Of a DNA stretch of 34,419 nt, positions 25,721-34,300 are shown one piece after another; position 1 is the first letter of the stretch, and each line of letters opens with the position of its first letter. The notes under the pieces were generated by a model. It saw only the letters and a program-made list of their open reading frames with translations, was not told the DNA's origin and made no database searches. This stretch comes from Sulfurimonas sp. Lineage in GTDB: Bacteria; Campylobacterota; Campylobacteria; Campylobacterales; Sulfurimonadaceae. The position numbers and the translations under genes are program-made. Where the stretch lies: the NCBI GenBank assembly GCA_016735225.1, contig JAERRX010000077.1, positions 1 through 34,419 of the forward strand, read 5' to 3'.

Positions 25721-26305
25721 ATGAGAGTTAAAATATGTGGTATCACTTCATATAAAGATGCTATGGAGGCAATAGATGCTGGTGCAGATGCCCTAGGTTT
25801 TGTCTTTTATGAAAAATCACCAAGATATATTTCACCATCAGATGCCAAGAAAATCATCTCTAAGCTTCCCCCTTTTGTAGAAAAAGTTGCTCTCTTTGTC
25901 AATGTAGATGCACAAATCATAAACTCCTATATGCAAGAGTCAGGATGCACTCTAGTTCAACTTCACTTTGAGCCTAAAGACTCAGTTTATGAGCAACTTT
26001 TTGTTCCATATATAAAAGTTATAAGAGCCAAAAATGCCAAAGATATTTTGAAATATAGCCAAGAGTATAGACTTGTAGATGCCTACTGCGATGCCTATGG
26101 AGGAGCAGGAAAAAGCTTAAATATAGAGTGGTTTAAAGATATTGACTGTTCTAAGATTATACTTGCTGGTGGCTTAGATGCATCCAATGTTGCATCTTTA
26201 AAAGAGTATGGATTTTATGGGGTTGATGTCAGTAGTGGTGTGGAGTTATCAAAAGGGATAAAGAGCAAAAAGAAAGTTAAGGATTTTATAAATAATGCTA
26301 AGTAA
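25721..26305 (+). CDS. trpF: Phosphoribosylanthranilate isomerase
   Basis: TrpF isomerises N-(5-phosphoribosyl)anthranilate in tryptophan synthesis. The 194-residue TIM barrel begins with Val-Lys-Ile-Cys-Gly-Ile-Thr, with Cys5 as the expected general base, followed by Asp-Ala-Leu-Gly-Phe-Val-Phe-Tyr and Lys-Ser-Pro-Arg-Tyr-Ile. An Asp (Asp117 in the Asp-Ala-Tyr-Cys-Asp-Ala region) and Ala-Gly-Gly-Leu near residue 148 complete the active site. It is slightly short but complete. No other trp gene is in the window, so the pathway is split. It abuts rpe and overlaps the exonuclease gene by 11 bases. Confidence 0.95.
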   Translation: MRVKICGITSYKDAMEAIDAGADALGFVFYEKSPRYISPSDAKKIISKLPPFVEKVALFVNVDAQIINSYMQESGCTLVQLHFEPKDSVYEQLFVPYIKVIRAKNAKDILKYSQEYRLVDAYCDAYGGAGKSLNIEWFKDIDCSKIILAGGLDASNVASLKEYGFYGVDVSSGVELSKGIKSKKKVKDFINNAK

Positions 26306-27113
26306 TGATCTAGCCCTAGATGCAAAAAGCATAGATAAGCTTGCGACCAAAGGTTTATCTTTGGAGTCTTTAGAAAAACAAGTAGATGAAGATATAAACC
26401 TATCTCTTGAACTTTGGCATGCTCAAGGCTTGCAAATAGTTAAAGAGCATGGACATTTCTACTTTGCCACTAAGTTTATACCTATCAAAAAAGCCGAGTT
26501 TTGTATAGTTGATATAGAAACAAATGGCTCAAAAATTGATAAACATCAGATCATAGAGATAGCTGGAGTTAAAGTTAAAAATGGTGTAATAACTCAAAGG
26601 TTTGAATCTCTTGTAAGATGCAAAGAGATAGATCAACATATAAGTGCAATAACAGGTATTTCAGTAGATGATACTAAAGATGCTCCAAGTTTAAAAGAGG
26701 TACTTACTGAGTTTAAGATATTTTTAGGTGATAGTATTTTTGTAGCACATGATGTAAAGTTTGACTATAAGTTTATATCTCTAAGTTTACAAAAAATCGG
26801 ACAAGAACCTCTACTAAACCGCTCTCTTTGCTCACTTGCCCTAGCTGAGAGAACCGTAGAGTCATACAGATATGCTCTATCATACCTAAACCAATACCTA
26901 AACTTACATCCAGATGCCACCCATCATAGAGCGATGAGCGATGTACTTACTACTTATAAGCTTTTTATCTTATCGCTTAAAAATCTTGGCAAAAGTATAA
27001 GGTATGTAGAGGATTTGATAAGATACTCAAAAGAAGCATCAAGGCTTAAACGAGTAAAATTTGACCCTTTGAAAGTTGAAGAGATAAGAGATGATTTACT
27101 ATCAACTAGCTAA
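26295..27113 (+). CDS. DnaQ-family 3'-5' exonuclease
   Basis: This is a DEDDh exonuclease of the DNA polymerase III epsilon type. The catalytic set is visible: Asp73 and Glu75 in Val-Asp-Ile-Glu-Thr-Asn, Asp153 in Ala-His-Asp-Val-Lys-Phe-Asp, and His211 with Asp216 in His-His-Arg-Ala-Met-Ser-Asp. The domain runs from about residue 66 to 230. The first 65 residues are a helical extension with a charged, Leu-rich pattern, absent from E. coli epsilon, and the C-terminal 40 are basic. Whether it is the replicative proofreader or a separate exonuclease cannot be told here. AAGGA at 26279-26283 lies 11 bases before the start. Confidence 0.9.
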   Translation: MLSNDLALDAKSIDKLATKGLSLESLEKQVDEDINLSLELWHAQGLQIVKEHGHFYFATKFIPIKKAEFCIVDIETNGSKIDKHQIIEIAGVKVKNGVITQRFESLVRCKEIDQHISAITGISVDDTKDAPSLKEVLTEFKIFLGDSIFVAHDVKFDYKFISLSLQKIGQEPLLNRSLCSLALAERTVESYRYALSYLNQYLNLHPDATHHRAMSDVLTTYKLFILSLKNLGKSIRYVEDLIRYSKEASRLKRVKFDPLKVEEIRDDLLSTS

Positions 27114-27131
27114 ATTATTTAGCTAGCTGAT
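27101..27131. terminator. Long palindrome between convergent genes, possible bidirectional terminator
   Basis: CTAGCTAAAT and ATTTAGCTAG flank a single T. Outer ATCA/TGAT pairs extend the match after one mismatch, for 14 of 15 positions. It includes the end of the exonuclease gene and lies 20 bases before the lipoprotein stop. Neither strand has a strong T-run after it, so termination efficiency is uncertain. Confidence 0.5.
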
Positions 27132-27150
27132 AAGTTAGTAAAACCCTAGA

Positions 27151-29358
27151 CTAGTACTGTAGTCTTTCAAATGTAGTGACAGCTCGTTGAGCTCCATTTA
27201 CATTTACACTGCCTTGATCTATATAACTAATATTTACATCAGTTGTAGTGCCGTTAAGTGTAACATTATAATCAGTAGTAGTTCCTTCATATAACGACCA
27301 AACACCTCTTTCATAAATTAGTCCGCCATAGAACTCTTTATATGAGCCGTTAATATCAAATGTTCTACTTACTATAGTTCTTCCGGTAGAAGCATTTACA
27401 TCACCTGACGCAATCTGGATTTTTGTTCCATTTAAGTCAGATTGAGAGGTTGGATAAAAACTAATGGTTGAATTTAAATCAGTTATATTTAAATCATCTC
27501 CATCATTTAAGCTTACTCTATCGCCTTTAAATTGCCAGTTTTTAGTTGGTTGAGGGTCTAATATACCAGTAACATTATCTTCAATAATTGTTACATTTAC
27601 ATTTCCTGTCTCAACACTTACCCCAAATGGGTTATCACTATCAAAGTATGAACCATAGTAAGTTACCCCAGCAGTAGTATTTACTTCTGAATATGATCCA
27701 TCGGTATAAAAAGTTATATTTCTTTCATTGTTAACTTCTATCGTTTTACCAGCTACAGCCAATTGGCTCCCAGAAGGCATAATCTCTACTATAGTTGCAG
27801 TAGTCCAATTGCTTGCACTACCTCTTCTTAATCTAAAAGATTTTCCTGCATTCATAGCCATTTGCTTTCCAACATCTTGTGCTAGGGCAGGGATAGCATT
27901 TGTTGCTGCAGTCATATTTGACTCTATATTATTTGCATCGTTTGTTGCAATAACAGGTGCAATAACTTCAACAATCGCATCAGAAACGGTAATCGCAACT
28001 TGTGCAATTTTATCTGCAGAAAAACCGTTTGCATTTAAGTCAGTATTTAAAACTTTTTTCATCATCGTGATAGAGTTTGCAAGAATTCCACTGTTGTTCA
28101 TATCAGAGATACTCTCCATAGCGAAACTACCTTTCATTCCCATCATCATATTTAAAGCTACTGTTGCTCTGATTTTTGCAAATGTAACATTTGTATCAGT
28201 TGGATCAGTTGCAAGTCCTTCCATAGGATCATCATAAATATCTTCTGCAGTGATATTATAATCAGGATAACCAACACCATCACTAAAATCTGCATCTTGA
28301 TTTGGGTCATTAAGTACACTTGCAATATCTGTAGCACTCATACCATTTGCAACAATTGTTGTTGTCGGAGATAGTACTCCATCAGTATTTGATGCATCAA
28401 ATTTTGAAGATAGGTTACTATCAAATGGTTTTCCATTGTGATAACCCTTATAATCTTGACAAATTTTTACAGTAGCATCTAGTGGAACTGTATCAGAAAA
28501 TGAAAAACTACCTGTAGCTGTTGAAACAGTAGATACAAAAGATGTTTTAGTAGCACAATTACCATCAGTACCTACGCTTGAGCTTCCAACTACATAAAAT
28601 TTAGCTTGACTTATGTATGGATCAACTGCAACACCTTCAGAGCCAGCACTTGTGTCATCATTACTTGAGCTTGTGTCATCTGAGCTTGAGCTTGAGCTTG
28701 AACTTGAGTCATCAGTGCTTGAACTTGAACTTGAGTCATCAGTGCTTGAGCTTGAACTTGAGTCATCAGTGCTTGAGCTTGAGCTTGAACTTGAACTTGG
28801 TCTAGCTACAATTGGGTTTGAGATAAGATATCTTTCTGCACCGTGAAGTTCAGCTTTAATTTTATCTTTTAAAGTTGCATCTGTTATAGTGTTGACATTT
28901 TTAAACAAGTCATCCATACTTATCCCAGTAGTTGCTTCAACATAAGCTTTTGCATCTGCAAGTGAACTACCACTAATAACTTTTTTATAAACCCGAGTGG
29001 TTAAGGCACTAATAATACCGCCTGTTCCAGCTGGTGTAGCAAAAATCTTCTTAGCTGACACCACACTTCCTGCATCACCAATAGCTTCATGTTTTATGGC
29101 ACCAACAGGTATAACAGCAACTATATTACATGTGCTATCTCCAGCTAAAGTAAATGCACCATTAGAGCTACTTACAACAGAGGTCTCTGTTGCATCCTTT
29201 ATGCCATTATTGTTGCAGTCAAAAAATACTGTTGCACCCTCGTAATAACTACCAGTTACTACACCATTAACAGTGCCTGAACTGTTATTTGAGTCTGAAC
29301 AAGCAGTCAATAAAAACATGCTTGAGACACCTAGTAAGGTTATTTTAAAAGTATTCAT
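27151..29358 (-). CDS. Large surface or periplasmic lipoprotein with serine-rich repeat linker
   Basis: The 735-residue protein starts with a lipoprotein signal, lipobox Leu-Thr-Ala-Cys with Cys20. Residues 30-180 contain an Asp-x-Asn-x-Asn-Gly-x2-Asp-x2-Glu calcium-loop-like motif (about 48-58) in a beta-rich unit of the SdrD-B or carboxypeptidase-regulatory style. Residues about 186-233 are an almost pure Ser/Asp/Thr linker, followed by a second Asp/Asn-rich beta unit, a helical region (about 395-510) and a beta-rich C-terminus (about 520-735). It has its own promoter (29386-29391) and AGGAG ribosome site. I do not recognise the family; its make-up suits a structural or adhesion-type surface protein, which is inference. 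Confidence 0.75.
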   Translation of the reverse strand: MNTFKITLLGVSSMFLLTACSDSNNSSGTVNGVVTGSYYEGATVFFDCNNNGIKDATETSVVSSSNGAFTLAGDSTCNIVAVIPVGAIKHEAIGDAGSVVSAKKIFATPAGTGGIISALTTRVYKKVISGSSLADAKAYVEATTGISMDDLFKNVNTITDATLKDKIKAELHGAERYLISNPIVARPSSSSSSSSSTDDSSSSSSTDDSSSSSSTDDSSSSSSSSSDDTSSSNDDTSAGSEGVAVDPYISQAKFYVVGSSSVGTDGNCATKTSFVSTVSTATGSFSFSDTVPLDATVKICQDYKGYHNGKPFDSNLSSKFDASNTDGVLSPTTTIVANGMSATDIASVLNDPNQDADFSDGVGYPDYNITAEDIYDDPMEGLATDPTDTNVTFAKIRATVALNMMMGMKGSFAMESISDMNNSGILANSITMMKKVLNTDLNANGFSADKIAQVAITVSDAIVEVIAPVIATNDANNIESNMTAATNAIPALAQDVGKQMAMNAGKSFRLRRGSASNWTTATIVEIMPSGSQLAVAGKTIEVNNERNITFYTDGSYSEVNTTAGVTYYGSYFDSDNPFGVSVETGNVNVTIIEDNVTGILDPQPTKNWQFKGDRVSLNDGDDLNITDLNSTISFYPTSQSDLNGTKIQIASGDVNASTGRTIVSRTFDINGSYKEFYGGLIYERGVWSLYEGTTTDYNVTLNGTTTDVNISYIDQGSVNVNGAQRAVTTFERLQY
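28664..28799. repeat. In-frame nested tandem repeat in the lipoprotein gene
   Basis: A 27-base unit, best marked by the shared GAGTCATCAGT at 28706, 28733 and 28760, lies in a tract of six-base GAGCTT/GAACTT units. Both periods are multiples of three, so changes in copy number would lengthen or shorten the serine-rich linker without a frameshift. The repeats are imperfect, with A/G variation. Confidence 0.85.
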
Positions 29359-29385
29359 CTTAAACTCCTAGTGTTAGAATGCCAT

Positions 29386-29391
29386 ATTATA
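29386..29391 (-). promoter_or_regulatory. Candidate -10 box for the lipoprotein gene
   Basis: TATAAT on the minus strand, 27 bases before the ATG, followed by TAGGAG as the ribosome site. The gap 29359-29473 holds nothing else I can name apart from a weak hairpin at 29473-29487 overlapping the accA stop. Confidence 0.6.
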
Positions 29392-29473
29392 TCACTATAA
29401 AACTTAAAGAAAATACTAGTTAAAATTCAGTTTTTTTTGATTGTAGTGTTTTTAAAGAGGTAAAGAAGAGGAC

Positions 29474-30409
29474 TTACTCTGAGTAAGCCCCTATTTTTGT
29501 TAGTTTGTTATATCTAAGTTCTAGTCTATCTTCATCAGACATCTCTCTTAAAGAACTTAAACTTTTCAGGAAGTACTCTGAAATAGCGGTTGCGGCTTTT
29601 TGGGTTTCTCTATGAGCTCCGATCAATGGTTCATCTACAATATCATCAATAAGGTTCAACTCTTTTAAGTCTGCACTTGTTATTTTCATAGCATTTGTAG
29701 CAGCTTTTACTTTTTTAGGGTCACTCCATAAGATAGCAGAACATCCCTCTGGGGAGATAACACTAAATATAGAGTATCTCATCATCGCAAATTTATCAGC
29801 AACACTTATAGCTAAAGCACCACCACTTCCACCTTCACCAATAACTACTGCTACTGTTTGAGTGTTTAACTGAGAAAATTCTAAAAGATTTCTAGCTATA
29901 GCTTCACTTTGATTTCTCTCTTCTGCTCCTACTCCTGGATATGCACCCGGTGTATCTACTAACATTAAAACAGGTATGTTAAACTTCTCTGCCATTTTTG
30001 CAGCACGAAGAGCTTTTCTGTAGCCCTCTGGATGTGGCATTCCAAAGTTTCTTATTATTTTATTTTTAGTACCACGACCTTTTTGCTCGCCTATGACCAT
30101 AACTCTCTCATCGCCGATATAGCCTAGGTAGCACAGTATTGCAGCATCATCACGAAAATGTCTATCTCCGTGGATTTCATATTTATCATGCATGATCAAG
30201 TTTATATAGTCAAGTGCATAGGGTCTATCAGCATGACGAGCAAGTTGTAGTGTTTGAAATGGAGTCAGATGATTAAATATCTTTGCTACAGCTTTATCAA
30301 GATCAGCTTCAAGAATTTTTACAGCAGGCTCATCATGTCTAACACGAGCAGATATTATATCTTCTTGAATAGATTTTATTTTATTTTCAAAGTCTAAAAA
30401 TGTTGCCAA
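29474..30409 (-). CDS. accA: Acetyl-CoA carboxylase carboxyltransferase subunit alpha
   Basis: AccA, with AccD, transfers carboxyl from biotin to acetyl-CoA to form malonyl-CoA, the first committed step of fatty-acid synthesis. The 311-residue protein has the family's Gly-Asp-Arg-His-Phe-Arg-Asp-Asp, Pro-Glu-Gly-Tyr-Arg-Lys-Ala, Asp-Thr-Pro-Gly-Ala-Tyr-Pro-Gly and [10 protein letters not shown] motifs. The start codon is TTG, with AAGGA six bases upstream inside the last codons of fabF, so translation is probably coupled to fabF. accD is not in the window. Confidence 0.97.
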   Translation of the reverse strand: MATFLDFENKIKSIQEDIISARVRHDEPAVKILEADLDKAVAKIFNHLTPFQTLQLARHADRPYALDYINLIMHDKYEIHGDRHFRDDAAILCYLGYIGDERVMVIGEQKGRGTKNKIIRNFGMPHPEGYRKALRAAKMAEKFNIPVLMLVDTPGAYPGVGAEERNQSEAIARNLLEFSQLNTQTVAVVIGEGGSGGALAISVADKFAMMRYSIFSVISPEGCSAILWSDPKKVKAATNAMKITSADLKELNLIDDIVDEPLIGAHRETQKAATAISEYFLKSLSSLREMSDEDRLELRYNKLTKIGAYSE

Positions 30410-30410
30410 G

Positions 30411-31628
30411 TTAAATCCTTTTAAAAATTATAACACCATTGGTTCCACCGAAACCAAAAGAGTTACTCATCACTACATCTAAGTGTGCTTTTCTTGAAAC
30501 ATTTGGAACAATATCTAAATCACAGTTTTCATCTGGAGTTGTGTAGTTTATAGTTGGAGGAATGATAGAATCTCTCATAGCCATCAAACATGTTACAGCC
30601 TCTATACCTCCAGCAGCTCCAAGACAATGTCCTATCTGACCTTTGATAGAACTCATGGGAGGGCAATTTTCTTTTCCACCAAGTAGTTCTTTAACAGCGG
30701 CTGTTTCATTTTTGTCGTTTACAGGGGTGCTTGTTCCATGAGCATTTATATAGTCTAGTTTTGGTTCGCCTGCCATCTTGTATGCTGCTTTCATAGCACG
30801 AGCTGGACCATCTAAGCTTGGAGTTGTTATGTGGTTAGCATCTCCACTCTCACCAAAGCCTATAATCTCTCCATATATTCTAGCTCCACGAGCTTTTGCA
30901 GCTTCATACTCTTCTAAAACTAAAGAGCCTGCACCTTCACCCATAACAAAGCCATCTCTGTTTAAGTCAAATGGGCGAGAAGCAGATTTTGGGTTTTCAT
31001 TGCTAGTCGAGAGTGCTTTCATAGCTGCAAAACCACCTACTCCTGCACCAGTTATAGCACACTCTGCCGAAACAACCAACATCTGGTCAGCTCCACCACA
31101 TACTATTGTTTTAAAAGCTTCATTTATAGAGTGAGTTCCAGCTGCACAAGCAGTTACACTTGATAAGTTTGGTCCCTTAGTTCCATGCTCTATAGAAACA
31201 AAACCACCAAGCATATTAACCAAAGCTCCTGGAATAAAAAATGGGCTTATTCGACGAGGTCCACGATTTTCTAAGATGATAGAGTTTTTCTCAATAGATG
31301 GAAGACCACCTATACCTGAACCTGTACTGATACCAAACCTATCCATATCTAAATCTTCGGGCAAGTTAGCATCAAGCATAGCTTCTTGAGCTGCTTTTAA
31401 ACCTAAGTGAATAAATCTATCAGCTTTTTTAACCTCTTTTTTTGGCATAACAGTTGAAGGGTCAAAATCTTTTACTTCACCTGCAATCTTTGCACTAAAC
31501 TCTTCAATATCAAACAATGTAATTGTGTCTATGCCACACTTACCTTCACAGATAGCCTTAAAAGAACTCTCTTTATCATTTCCAACTGCATTTATCATGC
31601 CCATACCAGTTACTACTACTCTTTTCAT
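30411..31628 (-). CDS. fabF: Beta-ketoacyl-ACP synthase II
   Basis: FabF condenses malonyl-ACP with growing acyl-ACP. The 405-residue thiolase-fold enzyme has the Cys-His-His triad: Cys161 in Thr-Ala-Cys-Ala-Ala-Gly-Thr, His297 in Ala-His-Gly-Thr-Ser-Thr, and His334 in [10 protein letters not shown]. The C-terminal Asn-Ser-Phe-Gly-Phe-Gly-Gly-Thr-Asn loop is present. A GGAGG site lies before the ATG. It is separated from acpP by a 94-base gap with a hairpin (31667-31702). Confidence 0.97.
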   Translation of the reverse strand: MKRVVVTGMGMINAVGNDKESSFKAICEGKCGIDTITLFDIEEFSAKIAGEVKDFDPSTVMPKKEVKKADRFIHLGLKAAQEAMLDANLPEDLDMDRFGISTGSGIGGLPSIEKNSIILENRGPRRISPFFIPGALVNMLGGFVSIEHGTKGPNLSSVTACAAGTHSINEAFKTIVCGGADQMLVVSAECAITGAGVGGFAAMKALSTSNENPKSASRPFDLNRDGFVMGEGAGSLVLEEYEAAKARGARIYGEIIGFGESGDANHITTPSLDGPARAMKAAYKMAGEPKLDYINAHGTSTPVNDKNETAAVKELLGGKENCPPMSSIKGQIGHCLGAAGGIEAVTCLMAMRDSIIPPTINYTTPDENCDLDIVPNVSRKAHLDVVMSNSFGFGGTNGVIIFKRI

Positions 31629-31666
31629 CTAAAAACCTCCACGATAAACCTATAAAATATTTTATA

Positions 31667-31702
31667 TAGTTCAGTAAAACTTTTATAGTAAATACTGAAC
31701 TA
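31667..31702 (-). other. Hairpin between acpP and fabF
   Basis: TAGTTCAGTA and TACTGAACTA form a perfect ten-base stem around a 16-base loop, followed on the minus strand by an A/T-rich stretch with its own small palindrome. It is not a classic terminator since no T-run follows at once. It may lower read-through from the abundant acpP mRNA into fabF or mark an mRNA end. Confidence 0.45.
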
Positions 31703-31722
31703 AAAAAACATTTTATCGTTGA

Positions 31723-31950
31723 TTATTTGCTTTCTATATACTCAACAACATCTTTAATAGTTTGAATCTTCTCTGCTTCATCATCAGGAATTTCAATGTC
31801 AAATTTCTCTTCAAGAGCCATTACTAATTCAACTACATCAAGGCTGTCAGCACCTAAATCTTCAACAAACTTAGCATCTTCTTTAACTTCGTCTGGATTA
31901 ACGCTCAACTGCTCAACTACTACTTCTTTAATATCTTCTAAAAGTGCCAT
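31723..31950 (-). CDS. acpP: Acyl carrier protein
   Basis: The 75-residue acidic protein carries the Gly-Ala-Asp-Ser-Leu-Asp motif with Ser36 as the phosphopantetheine site. It shuttles acyl chains between the fatty-acid synthesis enzymes and lipid A and phospholipid synthesis. AGGAG precedes the ATG. Two TATACT -10 candidates lie upstream, at 31984-31989 and 31968-31973; the first leaves room for a leader. The abundant product fits its having its own promoter and hairpins on both sides. Confidence 0.98.
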   Translation of the reverse strand: MALLEDIKEVVVEQLSVNPDEVKEDAKFVEDLGADSLDVVELVMALEEKFDIEIPDDEAEKIQTIKDVVEYIESK

Positions 31951-31998
31951 TATAGCTCCTATTTTTTAGTATAAAATCGAGAAAGTATATCATAAATA

Positions 31999-32020
31999 CC
32001 TTAATGTTATCCCATTAAGG
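31999..32020 (-). terminator. Hairpin between fabG and acpP
   Basis: CCTTAAT and ATTAAGG form a perfect seven-base stem with an eight-base loop, just after the fabG stop. No T-run follows, so it may only partly terminate. The acpP promoter candidate lies right downstream. Confidence 0.4.
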
Positions 32021-32021
32021 A

Positions 32022-32768
32022 CTATGCCATATTTAATCCACCATTTACTTTTAATGTTTCGCCAGTAATATAACTAGCATGGTCTGAGAGTAAAAAAGCT
32101 GTTGCCTCGGCTACTTCACTTGCTTTTCCAAAGCGTTTCATCGGTATATTTTCCGTAAAATTATCTTTTATCTCATCGCTTAGAGCATCGGTCATCTCTG
32201 TTGCGATAAAACCAGGAGTGATACAGTTGTAGCGAATCCCACTTGTTGCTGCTTCTTTTGCAAAACTTTTACTCATTGCGATAACTCCGCCCTTAGATGC
32301 TGCATAGTTTGTTTGCCCAGCATTACCTGTTTCGCCAACTATTGAAGCTATGTTTACCACTGCACCAAACTTTTTCTTTCTCATAACTTTCATAGATTCT
32401 CTACAACCGATAAAACATGAGGTTAGATTTGCATTTATAACACTCATAAAGTCTGCTTCTTTCATCCTAAGAGCTAGCTTATCATTTGTTATGCCTGCAT
32501 TATTTACAAGATATGAAAGTTCGCCATCACTAGAGACTATTGTTTTTATAGCATCACTAAAAGCGACCTCATCACTTACATCAAAACCTATAACAGCAGC
32601 TTTTCCGCCATCTTTTTCTATCTCATCTTTTATAGCATCTGCTTTATCTGCACCACTTCTATAGTTTACCCAAACCTTTAAACCATAAGAGGCTAAAGTT
32701 TTTGCTATCTGTGCACCTATACCTCTGCTTGAACCTGTTACTAAAACATTTTTTCCTGAAAATTTCAC
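32022..32768 (-). CDS. fabG: 3-oxoacyl-ACP reductase
   Basis: FabG reduces 3-ketoacyl-ACP with NADPH. The 248-residue short-chain dehydrogenase has Thr-Gly-Ser-Ser-Arg-Gly-Ile-Gly (11-18) for cofactor binding, Asn-Asn-Ala-Gly (89-92) and the catalytic Asn114, Ser142, Tyr155 and Lys159. The start codon is GTG, with AAGGA eight bases upstream. It follows gpmI by 20 bases and precedes acpP by 71 bases. Confidence 0.97.
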   Translation of the reverse strand: MKFSGKNVLVTGSSRGIGAQIAKTLASYGLKVWVNYRSGADKADAIKDEIEKDGGKAAVIGFDVSDEVAFSDAIKTIVSSDGELSYLVNNAGITNDKLALRMKEADFMSVINANLTSCFIGCRESMKVMRKKKFGAVVNIASIVGETGNAGQTNYAASKGGVIAMSKSFAKEAATSGIRYNCITPGFIATEMTDALSDEIKDNFTENIPMKRFGKASEVAEATAFLLSDHASYITGETLKVNGGLNMA

Positions 32769-32788
32769 TATATTATTCCTTATTTTAT

Positions 32789-34264
32789 TTAGATTAGACT
32801 AGCATCCATTTGTGCTGGTATCTCTAGTCCCATTAGTTTTAAGAGAGTTGGAGCGATATTACTTAAAGCACCATCTTCCACTCTGCTAACTCCATCAGCG
32901 ATAACAAAACACCAAACTTTTCCAACTGTATGATTTGTCAATATATTTCCACTATCATCTCTCATCTCTTCACAATTTCCATGATCAGATGTGATAACTA
33001 CCGAGTAGTCTTTTTGTGAAGCTTTTTCTATGATCTTGCCTAGTTGTGTGTCAACTGTATTTACTGCTATTTTAGCAGCTTCTTCATCTCCCGTATGACC
33101 TATCATATCGCCATTTGCAAAGTTTACTACTACAAAGTCATATTGTTCCTCCATAGCACTTAAAACAGCTTCACAAACTTCATTTGCACTCATTTGTGGC
33201 TTTTCATCATAAGTTTTTACATCTGGAGATGGTATGAGAACTCTTGTTTCATTTTCATAAGGCTCATCGATGCCACCGTTTAAAAAAAATGTCACATGTG
33301 CATACTTTTCAGTTTCTGCGGTGTGAAATTGTTTTAGTCCATTTTTAGAGATAACTTGAGCTAAAGTATTTTCTGGTACCTCTTTAGAAAACAAAACGGG
33401 GTAAGAAAAACTTTTATCATACTCTGTCATCGTTGCTAGATTTATATCTAATATTTTTCTCTCAAAGTGTGAAAAACTATCATCGCCTAAAGCTGTAACT
33501 AGCTCTCTCATTCTATCGCTTCTAAAGTTTATAGTTAAAACACTATCACCATCTTGCATCCCATCATAGCCTTTAAAAGCAGTTGGCTCGACAAACTCAT
33601 CGGTTTCGCCTAAGGAGTATGACGAACCTATGTAGCCTGCTGGTTCAAAGTCTGTTTTAGGAGTAGCATCTACTATGGCTTCATAAGCTCTTTGAACTCT
33701 TGTCCAGCGGTTGTCTCTATCCATGGCATAAAAACGACCAGATATAGTTGCGATTTGGATATTTTCACTTAGATGCGAGTTTACAATTTTTAGGTATTTT
33801 TGGGCAGAGGTTGGAGAAACATCTCGCCCATCAGTTATAAGGTGTAAAAAAACTTTTTTACCCTTTGCTTGAGCAATCTTTGCGATACCTATTAAATGAT
33901 CTATATGAGAGTGAACTCCGCCATCACTCATAAGCCCTATAAGATGTAAGCGCTGTGAAGAGTTTAAAATATCTCTAAGAACCTCATTTTTTTCTAGTCT
34001 ATCTTCACTTATAGCTAGTGATATTTTAACTAAGTCTTGATACAAAACACGACCGCTTCCTATACTCATGTGACCAACTTCAGAGTTTCCCATCTGACCT
34101 TCTGGCAAACCGACACTTAAGCCAGAAGTAGCTATAAAAGAGTGAGGAGTTTTTTCAAACAACCTATCGTAAGTAGGTTTTAGAGCATTATGAAACGCAT
34201 TATGTTTTGTTTTAGGACTAAAACCTATGCCATCTGTGATAACTAAAACGGTTTTTTTACTCAA
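32789..34264 (-). CDS. gpmI: Cofactor-independent phosphoglycerate mutase
   Basis: GpmI interconverts 3- and 2-phosphoglycerate using two manganese ions. The 491-residue protein has Leu-Val-Ile-Thr-Asp-Gly-Ile-Gly at the N-terminus, the Asn-Ser-Glu-Val-Gly-His motif with the phosphorylated serine, and a C-terminal Thr-Ser-Asp-His-Gly-Asn motif. The start at the TTG (34264) is chosen because AAAGGA lies six bases upstream and the resulting N-terminus, Met-Ser-Lys-Lys-Thr, is family-like. A further 13 codons upstream are open to a TTG at 34303, but that stretch overlaps the -10 box and has no ribosome site. It is the first gene of the run with fabG, acpP, fabF and accA. Confidence 0.95.
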   Translation of the reverse strand: MSKKTVLVITDGIGFSPKTKHNAFHNALKPTYDRLFEKTPHSFIATSGLSVGLPEGQMGNSEVGHMSIGSGRVLYQDLVKISLAISEDRLEKNEVLRDILNSSQRLHLIGLMSDGGVHSHIDHLIGIAKIAQAKGKKVFLHLITDGRDVSPTSAQKYLKIVNSHLSENIQIATISGRFYAMDRDNRWTRVQRAYEAIVDATPKTDFEPAGYIGSSYSLGETDEFVEPTAFKGYDGMQDGDSVLTINFRSDRMRELVTALGDDSFSHFERKILDINLATMTEYDKSFSYPVLFSKEVPENTLAQVISKNGLKQFHTAETEKYAHVTFFLNGGIDEPYENETRVLIPSPDVKTYDEKPQMSANEVCEAVLSAMEEQYDFVVVNFANGDMIGHTGDEEAAKIAVNTVDTQLGKIIEKASQKDYSVVITSDHGNCEEMRDDSGNILTNHTVGKVWCFVIADGVSRVEDGALSNIAPTLLKLMGLEIPAQMDASLI

Positions 34265-34270
34265 TGTGAT

Positions 34271-34276
34271 TCCTTT
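34271..34276 (-). promoter_or_regulatory. Ribosome site fixing the gpmI TTG start
   Basis: AAAGGA on the minus strand, six bases before the TTG at 34264-34262. Confidence 0.6.
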
Positions 34277-34294
34277 AATAAGAAAGTTTTTGAG

Positions 34295-34300
34295 ATTATA
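34295..34300 (-). promoter_or_regulatory. Candidate -10 box for the gpmI-fab unit
   Basis: TATAAT on the minus strand, 30 bases before the chosen gpmI start, preceded by an A-rich tract. The 34301-34419 end of the window has no gene. It holds a 13-base direct repeat (TATTTTAGCTTTT at 34305 and 34361) and may contain the promoter of a plus-strand gene beyond the edge. Confidence 0.5.

Noticed and set aside
27728-28237. 169-codon plus-strand reading frame
   Set aside because: Antisense to the lipoprotein gene, which has a promoter, ribosome site and lipobox; the antisense frame has none.
28664-28799. Tandem repeat as a CRISPR array
   Set aside because: Units are 27 and six bases, directly abutting with no unique spacers, and they encode a linker.
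28613-28846. Two overlapping repetitive plus-strand frames rich in Leu/Glu or Leu/Ser
   Set aside because: They are the antisense readings of the in-frame serine repeat and follow from its periodicity.
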